Assembly (NCBI RefSeq): GCF_024679095.1
Contig: NC_066544.1
Location: 1,930,684 to 1,994,683, forward strand
Length of the DNA: 64,000 bases
Direction: 5' to 3'
Source of the DNA: Eriocheir sinensis
Taxonomy: Eukaryota > Arthropoda > Malacostraca > Decapoda > Varunidae
The notes beneath the pieces were generated by a model. The model did not search any database, was not told where the DNA came from, and was given only the letters and a program-made list of their open reading frames with translations. A program made the translations under genes and the position numbers. Positions 52,777-63,911 of the stretch are shown here, one piece after another; within the stretch, counting starts at the first letter, position 1, and each line of letters opens with the position of its first letter.

Positions 52777-53205
52777 TTAACCCTAGAACACAAACACTGG
52801 GTGTTTTTCACCCGACGCTTGGGGGTATCATGTGAAACCCGTGTGGAGCGTGGGTTGAGGAGTGCATGTGTCCTAGTGCCCTCGGTCCCTTGTGTGCCGA
52901 GGTCAAGCGTGAGGGTGCTGCGTGAAGCGCCTCCAGGTTTTTTTTTTCCAGAGATTGATTCGGTATTTTCCTCCTGACGCTTGTGATACACGTGATTTTC
53001 TGTTTTGGGAGTTTTCCTTGTGATGTTTGTGATACACATGATTTCCTATCAATATACCTTTGTGATACTACACGTGATTTGTAGCCTATCAAATTTGTGC
53101 TAAGCTACATGTGAGTTTTCTGTGTATTATTCATGTGTTTCGCCTTTCCAAGTCATGATTATTGATATTTCTGTGACACTAAAGTGAGCTAAAAGTGACC
53201 TGTCA

Positions 53206-53930
53206 GTGCTTATCAGTGATGATGAGGAACAGGTTGATAATTTGGAATGTGAGGAGTTGTATGGCAGTGACAATGATGAAGATAATGTGCTGGATCCTGA
53301 TAAGGACAGTGATGATGATGATAGTGATATGCCTAGTAGGAAAAAAACAAGGCACACATCAACCCCTGCCAAACATCCAGCTGATTCAACATCTTCTGCC
53401 CCTTCTGCCCCCCATGCAGCCTCAACATCTGTTATCATTGCTGCTGCCCCTGCAACCTCAACACCTGCTACCACTCCTGCCTCTCCTGTTGCTGCCTGTG
53501 CCGGCCACAGGGGAAGAAGGTAGCGCCTTGATGAAGATGATCCACCAGCAATAGTGGATTTCAGTACCGTACCCTTGCAAGTACAAGTGAATTCAGATGG
53601 AATTGTCGGCCACAGCTTCCTTCAGGAGCAAGGACACCTGCACGGAACACTGTTGCAGCCTTCACCCCAGAGCCAACACAGGAAGCACAAGAGTGCTGAC
53701 ACACCTGTGAAAGCATTCATGATGTTCTTCGAGCAGAAAATTATTGATGTCAATGTTCGATGGATGAACAAGGAAATTGAGATGCTGGCTGCTAAGTATG
53801 CCCAGCAGACAGCAATGCATGCAAGAACATATCCAGCAGAAATCCATGGAGTACTGGGGGTGCTCATCTCCAGTGGCTGCCAGAGAGATGGCCACCTATC
53901 TATGTCTGAGATGTGGAGCCCTAACACTGG
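53206..53930 (+). pseudogene. piggyBac transposase, N-terminal part
   Basis: 53206-53520 is the acidic region (SDDEEQVDN..DSDDDDSDMP). At about 53690-53925 the DDE_Tnp_1_7 fold begins: TPVKAFMMFFEQKIIDV, RWMNKEIEML, IHGVLGVLISSGCQRDGHLS and MSEMWSPNTG. That order and the RDGHLS..EMW block match piggyBac transposases. It is interrupted at 53925. Confidence 0.85.
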
Positions 53931-54350
53931 TGTCGTGTTTCTCCACGTCCTCCTATTTCTGGCTGTCCGTTTTGTTTACAGACCAAAAGGTGGGTTGCTA
54001 TGAACACGGATCCATGTACGCAGCTGGTCGGGTAAGACAATTTTGTTTGTTGAAAATAATAAGATGCTATTTCCCATAAATTTACTGATGAATCACTGCA
54101 TGCAGGCTACTTACTGGTCTTTCACTTCACCTATTACAAAACAGAGCGCTGTACATGATTCATTGATGTTTTCCTAAGAAAGAATAAAACAATATGCCAT
54201 CCTGTGCTTGAAAACACTGGGGGGACAGCCATGTACACCTGACCAGCTGCGTACACGGATCCGTACGTGTTCATAGCAATCTGCCTTTTGGTTTGTAAAC
54301 AAAATGGACGGCCAGAAATAGAAGGAGGCAGAGAAAAACGACACCGGAAC
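53925..54350. mobile_element. Foldback element with about 110-bp inverted arms
   Basis: Arms about 53929-54036 and 54233-54345 are inverted copies of each other: TGTCGTGTTTCTCCACGTCC matches the reverse of GGAGGCAGAGAAAAACGACA. It lies between two halves of piggyBac coding sequence. Confidence 0.75.
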
Positions 54351-54364
54351 AGCCATGTACTGTA

Positions 54365-54562
54365 CGGCCATGTCACAGGGTCGCTTCGACTTCTTCGTGG
54401 ACTGCTTGTGATTCAATGACCGTGACACACGGGAAGAGAGGAAGGAAGCTGACAAGTTCACGCTAATTAGGGAGACATGGGATATTTTCATTGGAAATTG
54501 TGTGTGAGTGTACATCCCAAATGAGCACATGACTGGATGAGCAGCTGCTGACTTTCAGAGAG
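54365..54562 (+). pseudogene. piggyBac transposase, middle part
   Basis: After the foldback element the frame continues with RFDFFVDCL, FNDRDTREERKEADKFTLIR and, after stops, IPNEHMTG.AADFQ, corresponding to the LRFDDK.TREER..DK..PIR and DEQL blocks of piggyBac. The catalytic centre that should follow is absent. Confidence 0.8.
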
Positions 54563-56869
54563 TTCAGAAGAGTTTGACAGAGAAGTAGAAAGGTGGATCG
54601 ACAAGGGTATTCTGGTACCGTGGGAAGGAGTCGAGGAGGGAGTACTACCGTTGATGGCAGTGATACAACCTACGAAGAATAAAGTTAGGCCAGTGCTGGC
54701 CTTTAGAGAGCTTAATAACTATGTGACGTGCCATACCGGCGATGATGTCACCGACGTGTGTGGAGAGACACTCAGGAAGTGGAGACAGATGAGAGGGGCC
54801 TCGACCATTGTGGATTTGAAGTCTGCTTATCTACAAGTACATGTGGCGACAGAATTTTGGAGGTATCAGCTGGTGAAGTACAATGGAAAAACATACTGTT
54901 TAACAAGGTTGGGTTTCGGGTTGAACTGCGGCCCAAGAATTATGACAAGGATACTCAAGACAGTGCTGGGAAAGAGGAAGGACGTGGAAGCTGGCATGAG
55001 TTCATATATTGATGACATTTTGGTGGATGAGACTGTGGTGACAGCGGCTAAAGTGGTAGAGCATCTGGCAAAGTTTGGTCTGGCCATGAAATTACCTGAG
55101 CCACTGGAAGGAGGAGCAGCACTAGGTTTGAGACTGAGGAGGGATAAATCAGGAGAGTTAATCTTCCAGAGAGGGAATGAGCTTCCAGAGGTGGAAGAAG
55201 AGCTGAGCAGGAGAGAGCTGTTCTCAGCTTGTGGGAGGTTGGTGGGCCACTACCCCATTGCAGGATGGCTTCGTGTTGCATGTAGCTTCATCAAGAGGAG
55301 AGCGGAAGAGATGAGATGGGATGATAAAGTTGGACAAGAGACGGTAGAGATGATGAAAGATACTGTGGAGAGAGTGCGGCGAGAAGACCTAGTGAGAGGG
55401 AGATGGTATGCACCAAAGTCAGAGAAAGGGGTTGTATGGTGTGATGCTAGTAGTATTGCGACAGGAGTGATGTTGGAAATCGATGACATAGAAGTTGAAG
55501 ATGCACCCTGGTTGAGAAAAAAAGGAGACTTTGGACACATCAATGTTGCCGAATTGGATGCAGTGCTTAAGGGAGTCAACCTGGCAGTGAAGCGAGGCCT
55601 GAGGGAGGTCGAAGTTCGCACTGACTCATCAAACAGTGGTTGGATGGTTGAGGTCAATAGTGACGGCATAGAAACGAATTCGAACGAAGGGGGCCTCTGA
55701 AATGATTGTGAAGCGACGGCTGGGGATCTTGCAGGAGTTGGTGGAGGTGGGCAGCCTGAAGTTGGATGTAGTGTTTGTCCTGTTGGAGAAAAACGAGGCA
55801 GATGCTCTGACAAGAGTGAAGAAGGCTTGGATAGGGGTGCCAAAGGAGGAGGGGGACGAGAAGGAGTTGTGCTATGTTGGGGTGCCAAGTGTTAAAGAGC
55901 TTCATCAGATGCACCACATGGGAGTTGACAGGACGCTATTTGTGGCGAAGAGAGTCGACCCGGCGGTCACAAGGGAGGAAATGAAGCAGGTGGTGAGGCA
56001 GTGTGACAGGTGTCAGGTAATAGATCCTGCGCCAGTGGTGCACGAACCGGGAAGGGTAAGGGTGGAGAGTGACTGGAAGAGATTATCAGTAGATGTGACA
56101 CACTATCGGCATCAGTTGTACTTGTCTATGGTGGACTGTGGACCTGGACGAGTGGCCATAAGGAGGGAGCTGCGTGCAGAGAATGCAGAGGAAATTGCAA
56201 GAGTAATGAACGAGATTTTCCTTGAGAGGGGTCCAGTTGAGGAAGTACTAATGGATAATGGTACTGCTTTTAGGTCGCATGTGCTGAAAGAAATAAATGT
56301 TGGATAAGTGGAATGTTAAACGTTACTTCAGAGCTGCATATAGACCAAGCAGGAATGGAATAGTTGAGAGACATCACCGGACGATCAAGGCCTTGGCAGA
56401 GAGAGGGCAGATTATGCCGATGGAGGCTGTGTTCTGGTACAACATGGCCCCCAGGTCAGATGAGGATGAAACGACAGTACCACAAAGAGCCGTTTTTTGC
56501 TATGAGTGGCGACATCCTTGCAAGATTCTGACAGGGGAGGCAAAAGGAGCTGCTACCATCAACATTGGAGAAGAGGTTTGGGTGAAGCCCCCGGATGCAA
56601 AGTGTACATCACAGTGGAGAAGAGGCACGGTGACGGATGTGCACTCTCATAACCTCAGCGTTGATGGGATTCCTCGCCACATCTTAGATGTAAGAAGAGT
56701 GATACTTCCATCGGAGAATAGTGAAGAAAATGAGAGTCAAGAGGCAAGTACTGAAGATGGACAAGAGGTTCAAGACGTTGAAAGTGTACGTAGGCGATCG
56801 CAGAGAGAGAGACGACGACCAGCATGGATGCGGGATTATGAGACGGGAAGTGATGTGGAGGAGGAGTAA
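54562..56869 (+). pseudogene. LTR-retroelement pol fragment (RT, RNase H, integrase)
   Basis: RT: RPVLAFRELNNYVTCHTGDD then IVDLKSAYLQVHV, LTRLGFGLNCGPRIM and the catalytic SYIDDILVDE (about 55000). RNase H: WCDASSIATGVML near 55438. Integrase: zinc-finger residues H..H..CDRC (about 55900-56015), D in SVDVTHY, D in LMDNGTAF, E in SRNGIVERHH, matching the DDE order. Two frame changes (near 55700 and 56300) break it. Ty3/Gypsy-like by general form, clade uncertain. The 5' end, gag and protease are missing. Confidence 0.82.
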
Positions 56870-56999
56870 AATAATGTACCTTGAACGCGTTTTGGGATGA
56901 ATGTGGTGTTATCTTTTGTTTTGGTATTTTTGCTGTATATATGATAAGTGGGTTTTCTTATTTTGTAGGGTTCATGAATTGATCTTAAGATCAGCGGGG

Positions 57000-57386
57000 T
57001 GTGTGGTTGTAAATAGATACTTCAAGTAGGCTAGTTGGTAGTTTAGGCTCGACTGCTTGGTCGTTCGAGACTGACTGATTCAGCAAAGCGGAGCACTTGG
57101 CGAAGCAATTGAAATAACGAGGGCACCAATTTGGGCAACGCTCGGGTAGGGTCGTCGCAGTGGAGGTTGGCTCTCCGCGATGGTGTGATGGTTTGGCTTC
57201 TTGGGCCGTTGGCTGCGTTGTTGTGATTCCCTGTCTGGTCCTGGAGGTTGGCCGGTTCTTTGTGGGGTTGCCGGGCGCCTGGTTACTGCTGGTTGGTTGT
57301 TTTCCATTCGTGCTGACTTGGTTTGTGTCATCAAAGGTGACTGCCCTGACGGAGGTGAGTGACGCGTTGTGTTGTTCTTTGTTGCA
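57000..57386 (+). repeat. Probable 3' LTR of the retroelement
   Basis: The region after the pol end begins TGTGTGGTTGTAAATAGATA after a G-rich tract (AGCGGGG) and ends GTTGCA at 57386, giving TG...CA. It is immediately followed by piggyBac coding sequence. No second LTR is present to confirm it. Confidence 0.55.
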
Positions 57387-57389
57387 GTT

Positions 57390-58215
57390 TATTTGACCAC
57401 AACTTTACCAAGGAGATGACGAGGCCATATCACAAGTCAAACAGGAATGTAACCACTGATAATTGGTTTACTTCTGTGCCCCTAGTGATGGATCTCCTGA
57501 AAAAAACTCAGCATGACCCTCATAGGAACAGTAAAAGTAAACAAGAAGGAGATCCCAAAGAAGATGACGGAGAGGGACAGTCGAGCATTAGGGTCACGTC
57601 CATTCCTCTTTACGTAGGAGATGACTCTGGTGTCATACATAGTGAAGACTTCAAAGACAACAGAAGCTGGTGCTTCTATTGTCTTCTATGCACACAGTCA
57701 CCCCTCGGGAACACTGGCAAGCCTGAGGTGATGGACTTTTACAAAGGGAGCATTGACACATTTGATCAAATGTGTGCAAGTCACTCCTGTTCACGCAAGA
57801 ATAAACGTTGGCCACTGTGTGTGATGTATGGGATGCTGAACACAGGCTGCATAAACTCCTGGATCATCCACCATGAAAATGTAGCAAGGGGAGGTGGCAA
57901 ACCCATGATCCACCACAAGGACATGCAGGAGTTGGCATGATCCCTCATCCTGCCATGGGCACAGAACCGGCTGACTTCTCCATTCCTGTCTTGTGGCCTC
58001 AAGACCCTGATCTGCCCCGTCCGTGACCTCCCTTTCCCTGGCAGTGCTGCAGGGACACCAGGGAGATTGGCTGCAGACAGCCAGGGTGCACTGGTGTACT
58101 GTGTGGAGTGCCCTGCAAAATCGGATAGGAAAACACGGAACAGATGCAGTGGCTGTCATCAGCCTATCTGCCCTTGCCACTTCTACCCTGTCTGCACCAC
58201 CTGCCTTAAAAAATA
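57390..58215 (+). pseudogene. piggyBac transposase, C-terminal part and Cys-rich tail
   Basis: NRNVTTDNWFTSVPLVMDLL near 57445, KPEVMDFYKGSIDTFDQMCA near 57720, RKNKRWPLCVMYGMLN near 57800 and INSWIIHH match the later DDE_Tnp_1_7 blocks. The tail CVECPAKSDRKTRNRCSGCH in the next frame (about 58098-58215) is the C-terminal Cys-rich domain. Stops and frameshifts inactivate it. Confidence 0.85.
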
Positions 58216-58726
58216 AATGGTAAGTAGCCATTGGTCATTGTATTAGTGATATTTAGGTGTTATTTTCTCTTCATTTACTAGGGTGAATGTTATTAAATGT
58301 TATTAAACAAATGCCAATTTTTCATAAAAAAATATACCCTTTATTTGTGTATCTACCATACAGTTTGTAGTGGTACCAGAATGTTGTGGCTCCACCAGCT
58401 GAAACTCTCACCTGGGACTGCCCTGACTACTGGTCAAGTCTTCCGCGCCAGTACTTCAGTGTCCATAAATTTTAAGGCTAAGGGATAAAGCGATTTCCTG
58501 TTTTTTATGAACCTTTGCTAAGTCAACCTTACAGTATCCTTTTTTGGGATAAATAACTTCTTATTTTGGTCAAATGAAAGCAGAAGTGTTATATTTACCA
58601 TGTACTTTTTCAAATTTAATAAATTTTCAATACAAGTGTGTTATTTATTATTCCAAAACTTGGGTGAATTTCACCCGGGGTTTGTGATAGTGTGACTCGG
58701 AAATAAGGTTTGCGATATAGGGTTAA

Positions 58727-59464
58727 GAATGATGTTTTTATACCCTCTCTGACCTCAATTCCCTGAAGGCTTATGGACCTGATGGAGTGCCTCCTATTGT
58801 CCTTAAAAACTGTGCTTCCGAGCTGACACCCTGCCTGGTCAAATCCTTTCCTCTCTGCCTTTAAACATCTACCTTTCGTTCATGCTGAAAGTACGCCTAT
58901 ATACAGCCTGTGCCAAAGAGGGGTAACTGCTCTAATCCTTCAAACTACTGTCCGATAGCTTTATTTTCTTGTCTTTTAAAGCTTTTGAAACAATCTTTAA
59001 CTGGAAAGTACTTAAGCATCCATCAACTTCTGACCTTCCTGCCCACTGGTGTGGGTTCCACAAGTGCCGTACTATTGATGATCTTCTTGTCTTCCTAACT
59101 GACTCCTAGTTATCCTCTCTTAGCTGTTTCAGTGAAACTTTTGCTGTTGCTGTAGATATCTCGAAAGCTTTTGATAGCTTGACACAAAAATTTGCTTTCT
59201 AAGCTACACTCCTACGCTTTTATCCTTCTGTGTACTTTTATCCCCAGCTTCCTTTCTGGCCGATCTATCTCTGCTGTGGTAGACGGTCATTCTTCTACCC
59301 CTAAACCTATCAACAATGGTGTCCTGCAGGGCTCTGTCCAATCTCCAACTCTCCTTCTGTTATTCATAAATGAGCTTTCCAAAACAAACTGTTCTGATCC
59401 ACTCTTATGCTGATGACTCTACTCTGCATTACTCAACATCTTTTGGCAAAAGACCCTCCCAACA
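58727..59464 (+). pseudogene. Jockey-like LINE F, part 3
   Basis: Resumes with the KAYGPDGVPPIVLKNCASEL block, then NYCPIALFSC, the motif-A region (VDISKAFDS near 59150) that LINE E has lost, GVLQGSVQSPTLLLLFINEL near 59320, and YADDSTLHYS near 59408. Frames are broken. It is interrupted by a hAT element. Confidence 0.82.
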
Positions 59465-59719
59465 GGAACTAGCAGGGGTGTATTAAGGACCTTGAAACAT
59501 TGGGGGCTTAACCCAGCTCAAAATACTGGGTGTTTGGAGGCGAGAGAAGCGCAGAGTTTGTAGGGTAATTCTGAGGCCTCTCTGACGTACATTAGGCCCA
59601 TATTTATGTGTTATTGTATTTAGCAGTAACACTGAAAATATGGCAAGTGTGTCATAATAAAACTTTCAAGGCCATTATCAAATTATGGTAAAGCATAAGC
59701 ACATTTAAGCACTTAAGAC

Positions 59720-60590
59720 TGATGTATCATACGCATCATAGTTTTCATCTCTGTCTACTGCCTCAAATACTTTATTATAGAAGGACAAGAGATTGGTGAG
59801 GCATGACCTAGTTTTGGTGAACCCATGCTGTGAGTCGTGAATTAAGCTATGTTTCTCTAGATGCTTCCGAATGTTCCTGGCTATTATCGACTCCAGCATT
59901 TTGCCTATAACTGATGTTAAGCTAATTGGGCGATAATTGGAAGCAGCTGACCTGTCCCACTTTTTGAAAATCGGCATCACATTAGCTACTTTCCATAGGC
60001 TGGGCACATAACCAGTATTTATCGACATCTTAAAGATGTTGGTTAGTGGGTCACTGAGTACCTCCTTGCATTCCTTTAATACCTGCGGAAATATCTCATC
60101 AGGACCTGGCGACTTATTTTTCTTTAGCTTATCTATCTCATCCTGGACTACCTGCCTGGTGATGATTATGTCCCTCAATTTGTCGCCATCCCCGCCCTCA
60201 TACACCTGAACCCTTTCTGGAATAGTCGTTCGATCCTCTTGTGTGAATACTGAAAGGAAGTAGTTGTTCAAAACTGTGCTCATATTTTCATAATTATTCA
60301 CTAGCTCGCCTGTGTTTGCTTTCAGCGGTACAATTTTATTCCTTGTTTTTGTTCTATACATCTGAAAGAAGCCCTTTGGATTACTTTTCGCCTCTTTTGC
60401 TATTTTAATCTCATAGTTCCTTTTTGCTACCCTGGTGTTTTTCTTCACCAATCTAGATAGTTCGACATACCTGCCCCTGAGATGTGTTTCACCACTCTTT
60501 ATTTTCTTATAAACTCCTTTCTTTAAACCTATCTCGTGTTATAGCCCATGAGTCATCCACTTAGGGTCATTGTTTCCTTTTCTAAGTGTT
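59720..60590 (-). pseudogene. CR1-like LINE, reverse transcriptase part, minus strand
   Basis: Frame at 59705-60451: FQMYRTKTRNKIVPLKANTG, KLKKNKSPGPDEIFPQVLKE, SLWKVANVMPIFKK and NYRPISLTSVIGKMLESIIA, then HDSQHGFTKTRSCLTNLLSF. The sequence ends before the catalytic FADD, at the edge of the hAT element. Confidence 0.82.
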
Positions 60591-60769
60591 CGCTGGGGTA
60601 TGTGCTGACCCTACCCCTCTCTTATTACTCTAACTATATTACTGTAGGTTATTTCTACCTGGTTCTCCTGGCTCTCCAACCCACAGTTCTGGCCCTCATG
60701 AATCCCTAAATCTCCCTAATTTACCTCTTCAAAGTGTCTTCTAAGCCCCTCGTAATTTGCTATTCTCCA

Positions 60770-61610
60770 GGATGAACTAAACAGATTGTATGACTGGGTG
60801 GATAAATGGCAGATGGAGTTCATTGTAGGGAAGTGCAGTATTCTGAGTGTAGGTTGGAACAACCCCTCACATAACTATTGCTTAAATGACACTCATAAGC
60901 AGGTCTGGGTGTGAGAGGGATTTAGGGGTCTTAGTGAGCTCTGATCTCCGTCCAAGGGCACAATGCATTCAAGCTAGAAATTGAGCAAAAAGGGTACTGG
61001 GATTTATTTCAAGGAGCGTGAGCAACAGAAGCACCGGTCTTCCTCAAACTATATTTCGCATTAGTTAGACCTCATGTTGATTATGCAGTTCAGTTCTGGT
61101 CACCTTACTATAGAATGGATATCAAAATGTTAGAATCGGTGCAGAGAAGGATGACTAAGATGATTCAGGGGTTAAGAAACTTACCATTCGAGGAAAGACT
61201 CAAACAGTTAAACTTGCATTCTCTAGAAAGGCGAAGGGTGCGTGGAGACATGATTGGGGTTTATAAATGGATGAAGGGCTTTAAAAAAGGGGATACTCAT
61301 AAGGTTTTGTTGGTAAGAGAATCGGGTAGGACACGTAGTAATGGGTTTAAACTGGATAAATTCAGATTCAACAGGGACATAGGCAAAAATTGGTTTACTA
61401 ACAGAGTGGTGGATGAGTGGAATAGACTGAGCAGTCATGTGGTGAGTGCCAATACAATTGTCACATTAAAAATAGATTAGATAAATTCATGGACATCGAT
61501 ATTAGGAGGGGTATGATTCATGGGAGCTTAGGTTCGAAGGAGCTGCCTTGTACAGGCCTACCGGCCTCTTGCAGACTCCCACGTTCTTATGTTCTTATGT
61601 TCTTAAAATC
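60770..61610 (+). pseudogene. CR1-like LINE 3' end (second copy), plus strand
   Basis: Blocks CERDLGVLVSSDL near 60910, SVQRRMTKMIQGLRNLPFEE near 61137, RLKQLNLHSLERRRVRGDMI, RTRSNGFKLDKFRFNRDIG near 61330 and RVVDEWNRLSSHVVSANT near 61405. It ends in the tandem GTTCTTAT tail at about 61580-61605. It splits the minus-strand LINE of the same hAT element. Confidence 0.8.
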
Positions 61611-62340
61611 TGGCACCAACACTGGGTTTGGTTTGTGGGTCACTGCCCAATCTAAGCTGAAACAAACCGTTCTGTGGTTACCATTTCCTAACTCTCCACC
61701 CACCTTCAACTCATGTATCAAGTTTCCATTATTAGTTAGGACTAAGTCTAAAATGTTATTTCCTCTGGTAGGCTCAGTAATTACCTGCTTAAGGAAATTA
61801 TCTTGTATAACTTTAAGAAAATCCTCGGCTTCCAGGTCACCCACTAGGTCTTCCCAGTTTACCCCATTACACAGACATATTTACTCCTGCTCGCCCTGCC
61901 AATCTCTTGTAGTAATATACTCGTGTCCTGCCTGTTAAGGTTGGGTGGCCTGTACAGAACCCCTAGAGTTAGTTTTTCTTTCCCTTTGTGAACGTCCACC
62001 CAAACTGATTCTGAATCGATATTAGTTTTGACTGAATTGTTAACAGAACATTTAAGTGAGTCTTTAACATATAGTGCAACTCCACCCTGCCTTCTTCCCT
62101 TTCTATCTTTGTGAAACATCTGATAACCCGTTATTTCAAATTCCATGTCTCAGTGATCGCTATTATGTCAAAAATTTATACACAAGCTTTCCCTCTCAGT
62201 AAGTCTATCTTATTTCGGAGGCTCCTGCTGTTAGTATAGAAGATCCTTAGCCCGCCCTCTGTTACTCTCCTATAATTACTACTTAGCTGCCTGGTTATAT
62301 TTTGAGTTAGATGTCATCTCCCATTACTCCTCCCCCCTTC
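61611..62340 (-). pseudogene. CR1-like LINE endonuclease, minus strand
   Basis: Frames 61859-62146 and 61587-61844 give RRQGGVALYVKDSLKCSVNN, LTLGVLYRPPNLNRQD, and the VITEPTRGNNILDLVLTNN block. Upstream (about 62150-62260) is the IIAITET block. The typical endonuclease order is kept, but frames are broken. Confidence 0.8.
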
Positions 62341-62342
62341 AT

Positions 62343-62621
62343 CTATACTAAAAAATCCCTCAGGGTACTAAGTGCTCGCTCAAGGTAGTCTGAAAGAGCC
62401 TCAACACCCTTGAACGTTGAGTGTATCCCGTCCTGGGCGTAGTGGGCGTCATTGCCAAAGAAGAGGTCCCAGTTGTCAACGAACAGCCATCCATTGCGCT
62501 CGCAGTGAGCTGCTCGTCTGCTGTTCACTGCTATCGCCCTGGACAGCCATCCATCGCCAAAGCCCCTCCTTGGCAGGACGCCACACACTACTGGCGACCT
62601 TTGAGATCCAGGGCTATTCAT
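62343..62621 (-). pseudogene. CR1-like LINE ORF1 esterase-like (SGNH) segment
   Basis: Reads WLSRAIAVNSRRAAHCERNG, WLFVDNWDLFFGN and DGIHSTFKGVEALSDYLERA. The D-x-x-H near the C-terminus followed by L-x-x-x-G-x-x-x-L resembles the end of SGNH hydrolase domains, which some CR1-type LINEs carry upstream of the endonuclease. Confidence 0.6.
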
Positions 62622-62679
62622 AAAACATTCGGGGCTATAGCCCCAAAAGCCCAGCCCTAACTACACCACTGGGAACTAG

Positions 62680-63260
62680 TACACGATTCTAGGCTGGAGG
62701 CTGCAGACCACTTAACCTTAGACCTCGCTATCATTTCTGATTGGGGCAGAAGGAAATTGGTGTCCTTCAATTCCTCAAAAACTCAATTTCTCCTCCTATC
62801 ATTCCAACATAATCTTCCAAACAAATATCCCTTATTCTCTGACAACACTCAGCTGTCATCTTCTTCTACACTGAAAATCCTCGATCTATTCTTTACTTAA
62901 AATCTGAACTGGAAATCTCCTATCTCCTCTCTTGCTAAATCAGTTTCCTCAAAGTTGGGCATTCTGAACTGTCTCCACCATTTTTTTCCCCTCTCAGATG
63001 CTGTCCATATGCAAGGGCCTTGTCTGCTCTTGAATGGAGTATGCATCTAATGTTTGGGGGGGGGGTCCACACACACAGCTCTTTTGGACAGAATAATGTC
63101 AAAGACTCTTCATCTTGTCAACTTCCCTCTTCTTACTGAGACTCTTCTACAACTGAAATTCAGCCTCTCTTTCTTCCTTCTATTGATATTTTCATATTGT
63201 TTGCTCTTTTGAACCTGATAACTGCAAGCCTCCACCCATCCCACGGTCCCGCTGCACTCC
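62680..63260 (+). pseudogene. Jockey-like LINE F, part 4: C-terminal region
   Basis: Matches LINE E about 23120-23700 (LAIISDWGRRKLVSFNSSKT, later EYASNVWG). Frameshifts. Confidence 0.78.
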
Positions 63261-63908
63261 CCTGCCATTCTTAGGCCTTTTGACGTATGTTGTGACTATA
63301 TTGAAGTCACCATAAGTTTCACATACCTTGCTAGGGCAGTGCTTGACAATGGTGGGTCTTACCAGGAAATCATGACAGATTAGCCTAGTCCATAGTGTTA
63401 TGGACTTGCTCAACATGAGTATATGGCATTGTTGATATCTATGCAGGCTGACAAAAATTTGAATCTTTAAATTGCTTGTGCTCCCTGTCTCCCTGAATGG
63501 CTATGAGACATGGAGACTGAATAGTGACAAAGAGAAGTGTCGATGCCTGTGGTATCAAGTGCCTTCACAGGATTATGGGGTATTGCTGGGATGACTTTAT
63601 GCTGAACCAGCGACTACTTCATGAAACTGAATCGAGGACTATTACTAGATTAGTCCATCCAACTCTGGCTACACGGCATGTGGCACACTTCCTAAACATC
63701 GATCCTGTTTATAGAGTTGTTTATGTATGAGACAACCATGAGTATTGGAGATCAAGGGGATATTCAAGTAATTCATGGCTGGGGCAAACTGATTGATCTT
63801 GCAGAGCGGCTTGGAATGGGAAGGGTAAAGGGTAAGTCCGTCGGGGGTGGAGGCAACGAGTGAAAGAAGTGATGCGCCCCCTGGCATATGTTCCATGTTA
63901 GTTAGTTA
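63260..63908 (+). pseudogene. RTE-like LINE relic near the 3' end of LINE F
   Basis: At about 63490-63650: LNGYETWRLNSDKEKCRCLW then (next frame) GIKCLHRIMGYCWDDFMLNQ and LLHETESRTITRLV, the C-terminal block of RTE-like LINEs. It ends in a TTAGTTAGTTAG tail and is followed by the LINE F continuation. Confidence 0.65.
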
Positions 63909-63911
63909 GTT

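Larger units (their letters stand above)
52781..58722 (+). mobile_element. Large piggyBac element, 5.9 kb, TTAA-flanked, broken transposase
   Basis: TTAA at 52777-52780 and 58723-58726. Ends CCCTAGAACACAAACAC and, read outward, CCCTATATCGCAAAC. The transposase comes in separated pieces: N-terminal acidic segment (53206-53520) and DDE_Tnp_1_7 part (53690-53925), a later segment (54365-54560), and a C-terminal DDE part plus Cys-rich tail (57390-58215). A foldback element (53925-54350) and a retroelement pol segment (54562-57386) are inserted. Confidence 0.88.
59473..62671. mobile_element. hAT-type element with 8-bp duplication inside LINE F
   Basis: The duplication GGAACTAG occurs at 59465-59472 and 62672-62679. 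Ends CAGGGGTGTATTAAGG and, read outward, CAGTGGTGTAGTTAGG. The CAG.GGTGTA form and 8-bp duplication are hAT features. The interior is mostly LINE sequence; no transposase was found. Confidence 0.82.

Noticed and set aside
54651..56869. A host gene or domesticated reverse transcriptase
   Set aside because: Two frame changes, missing 5' domains and insertion into a piggyBac element argue for a dead element.
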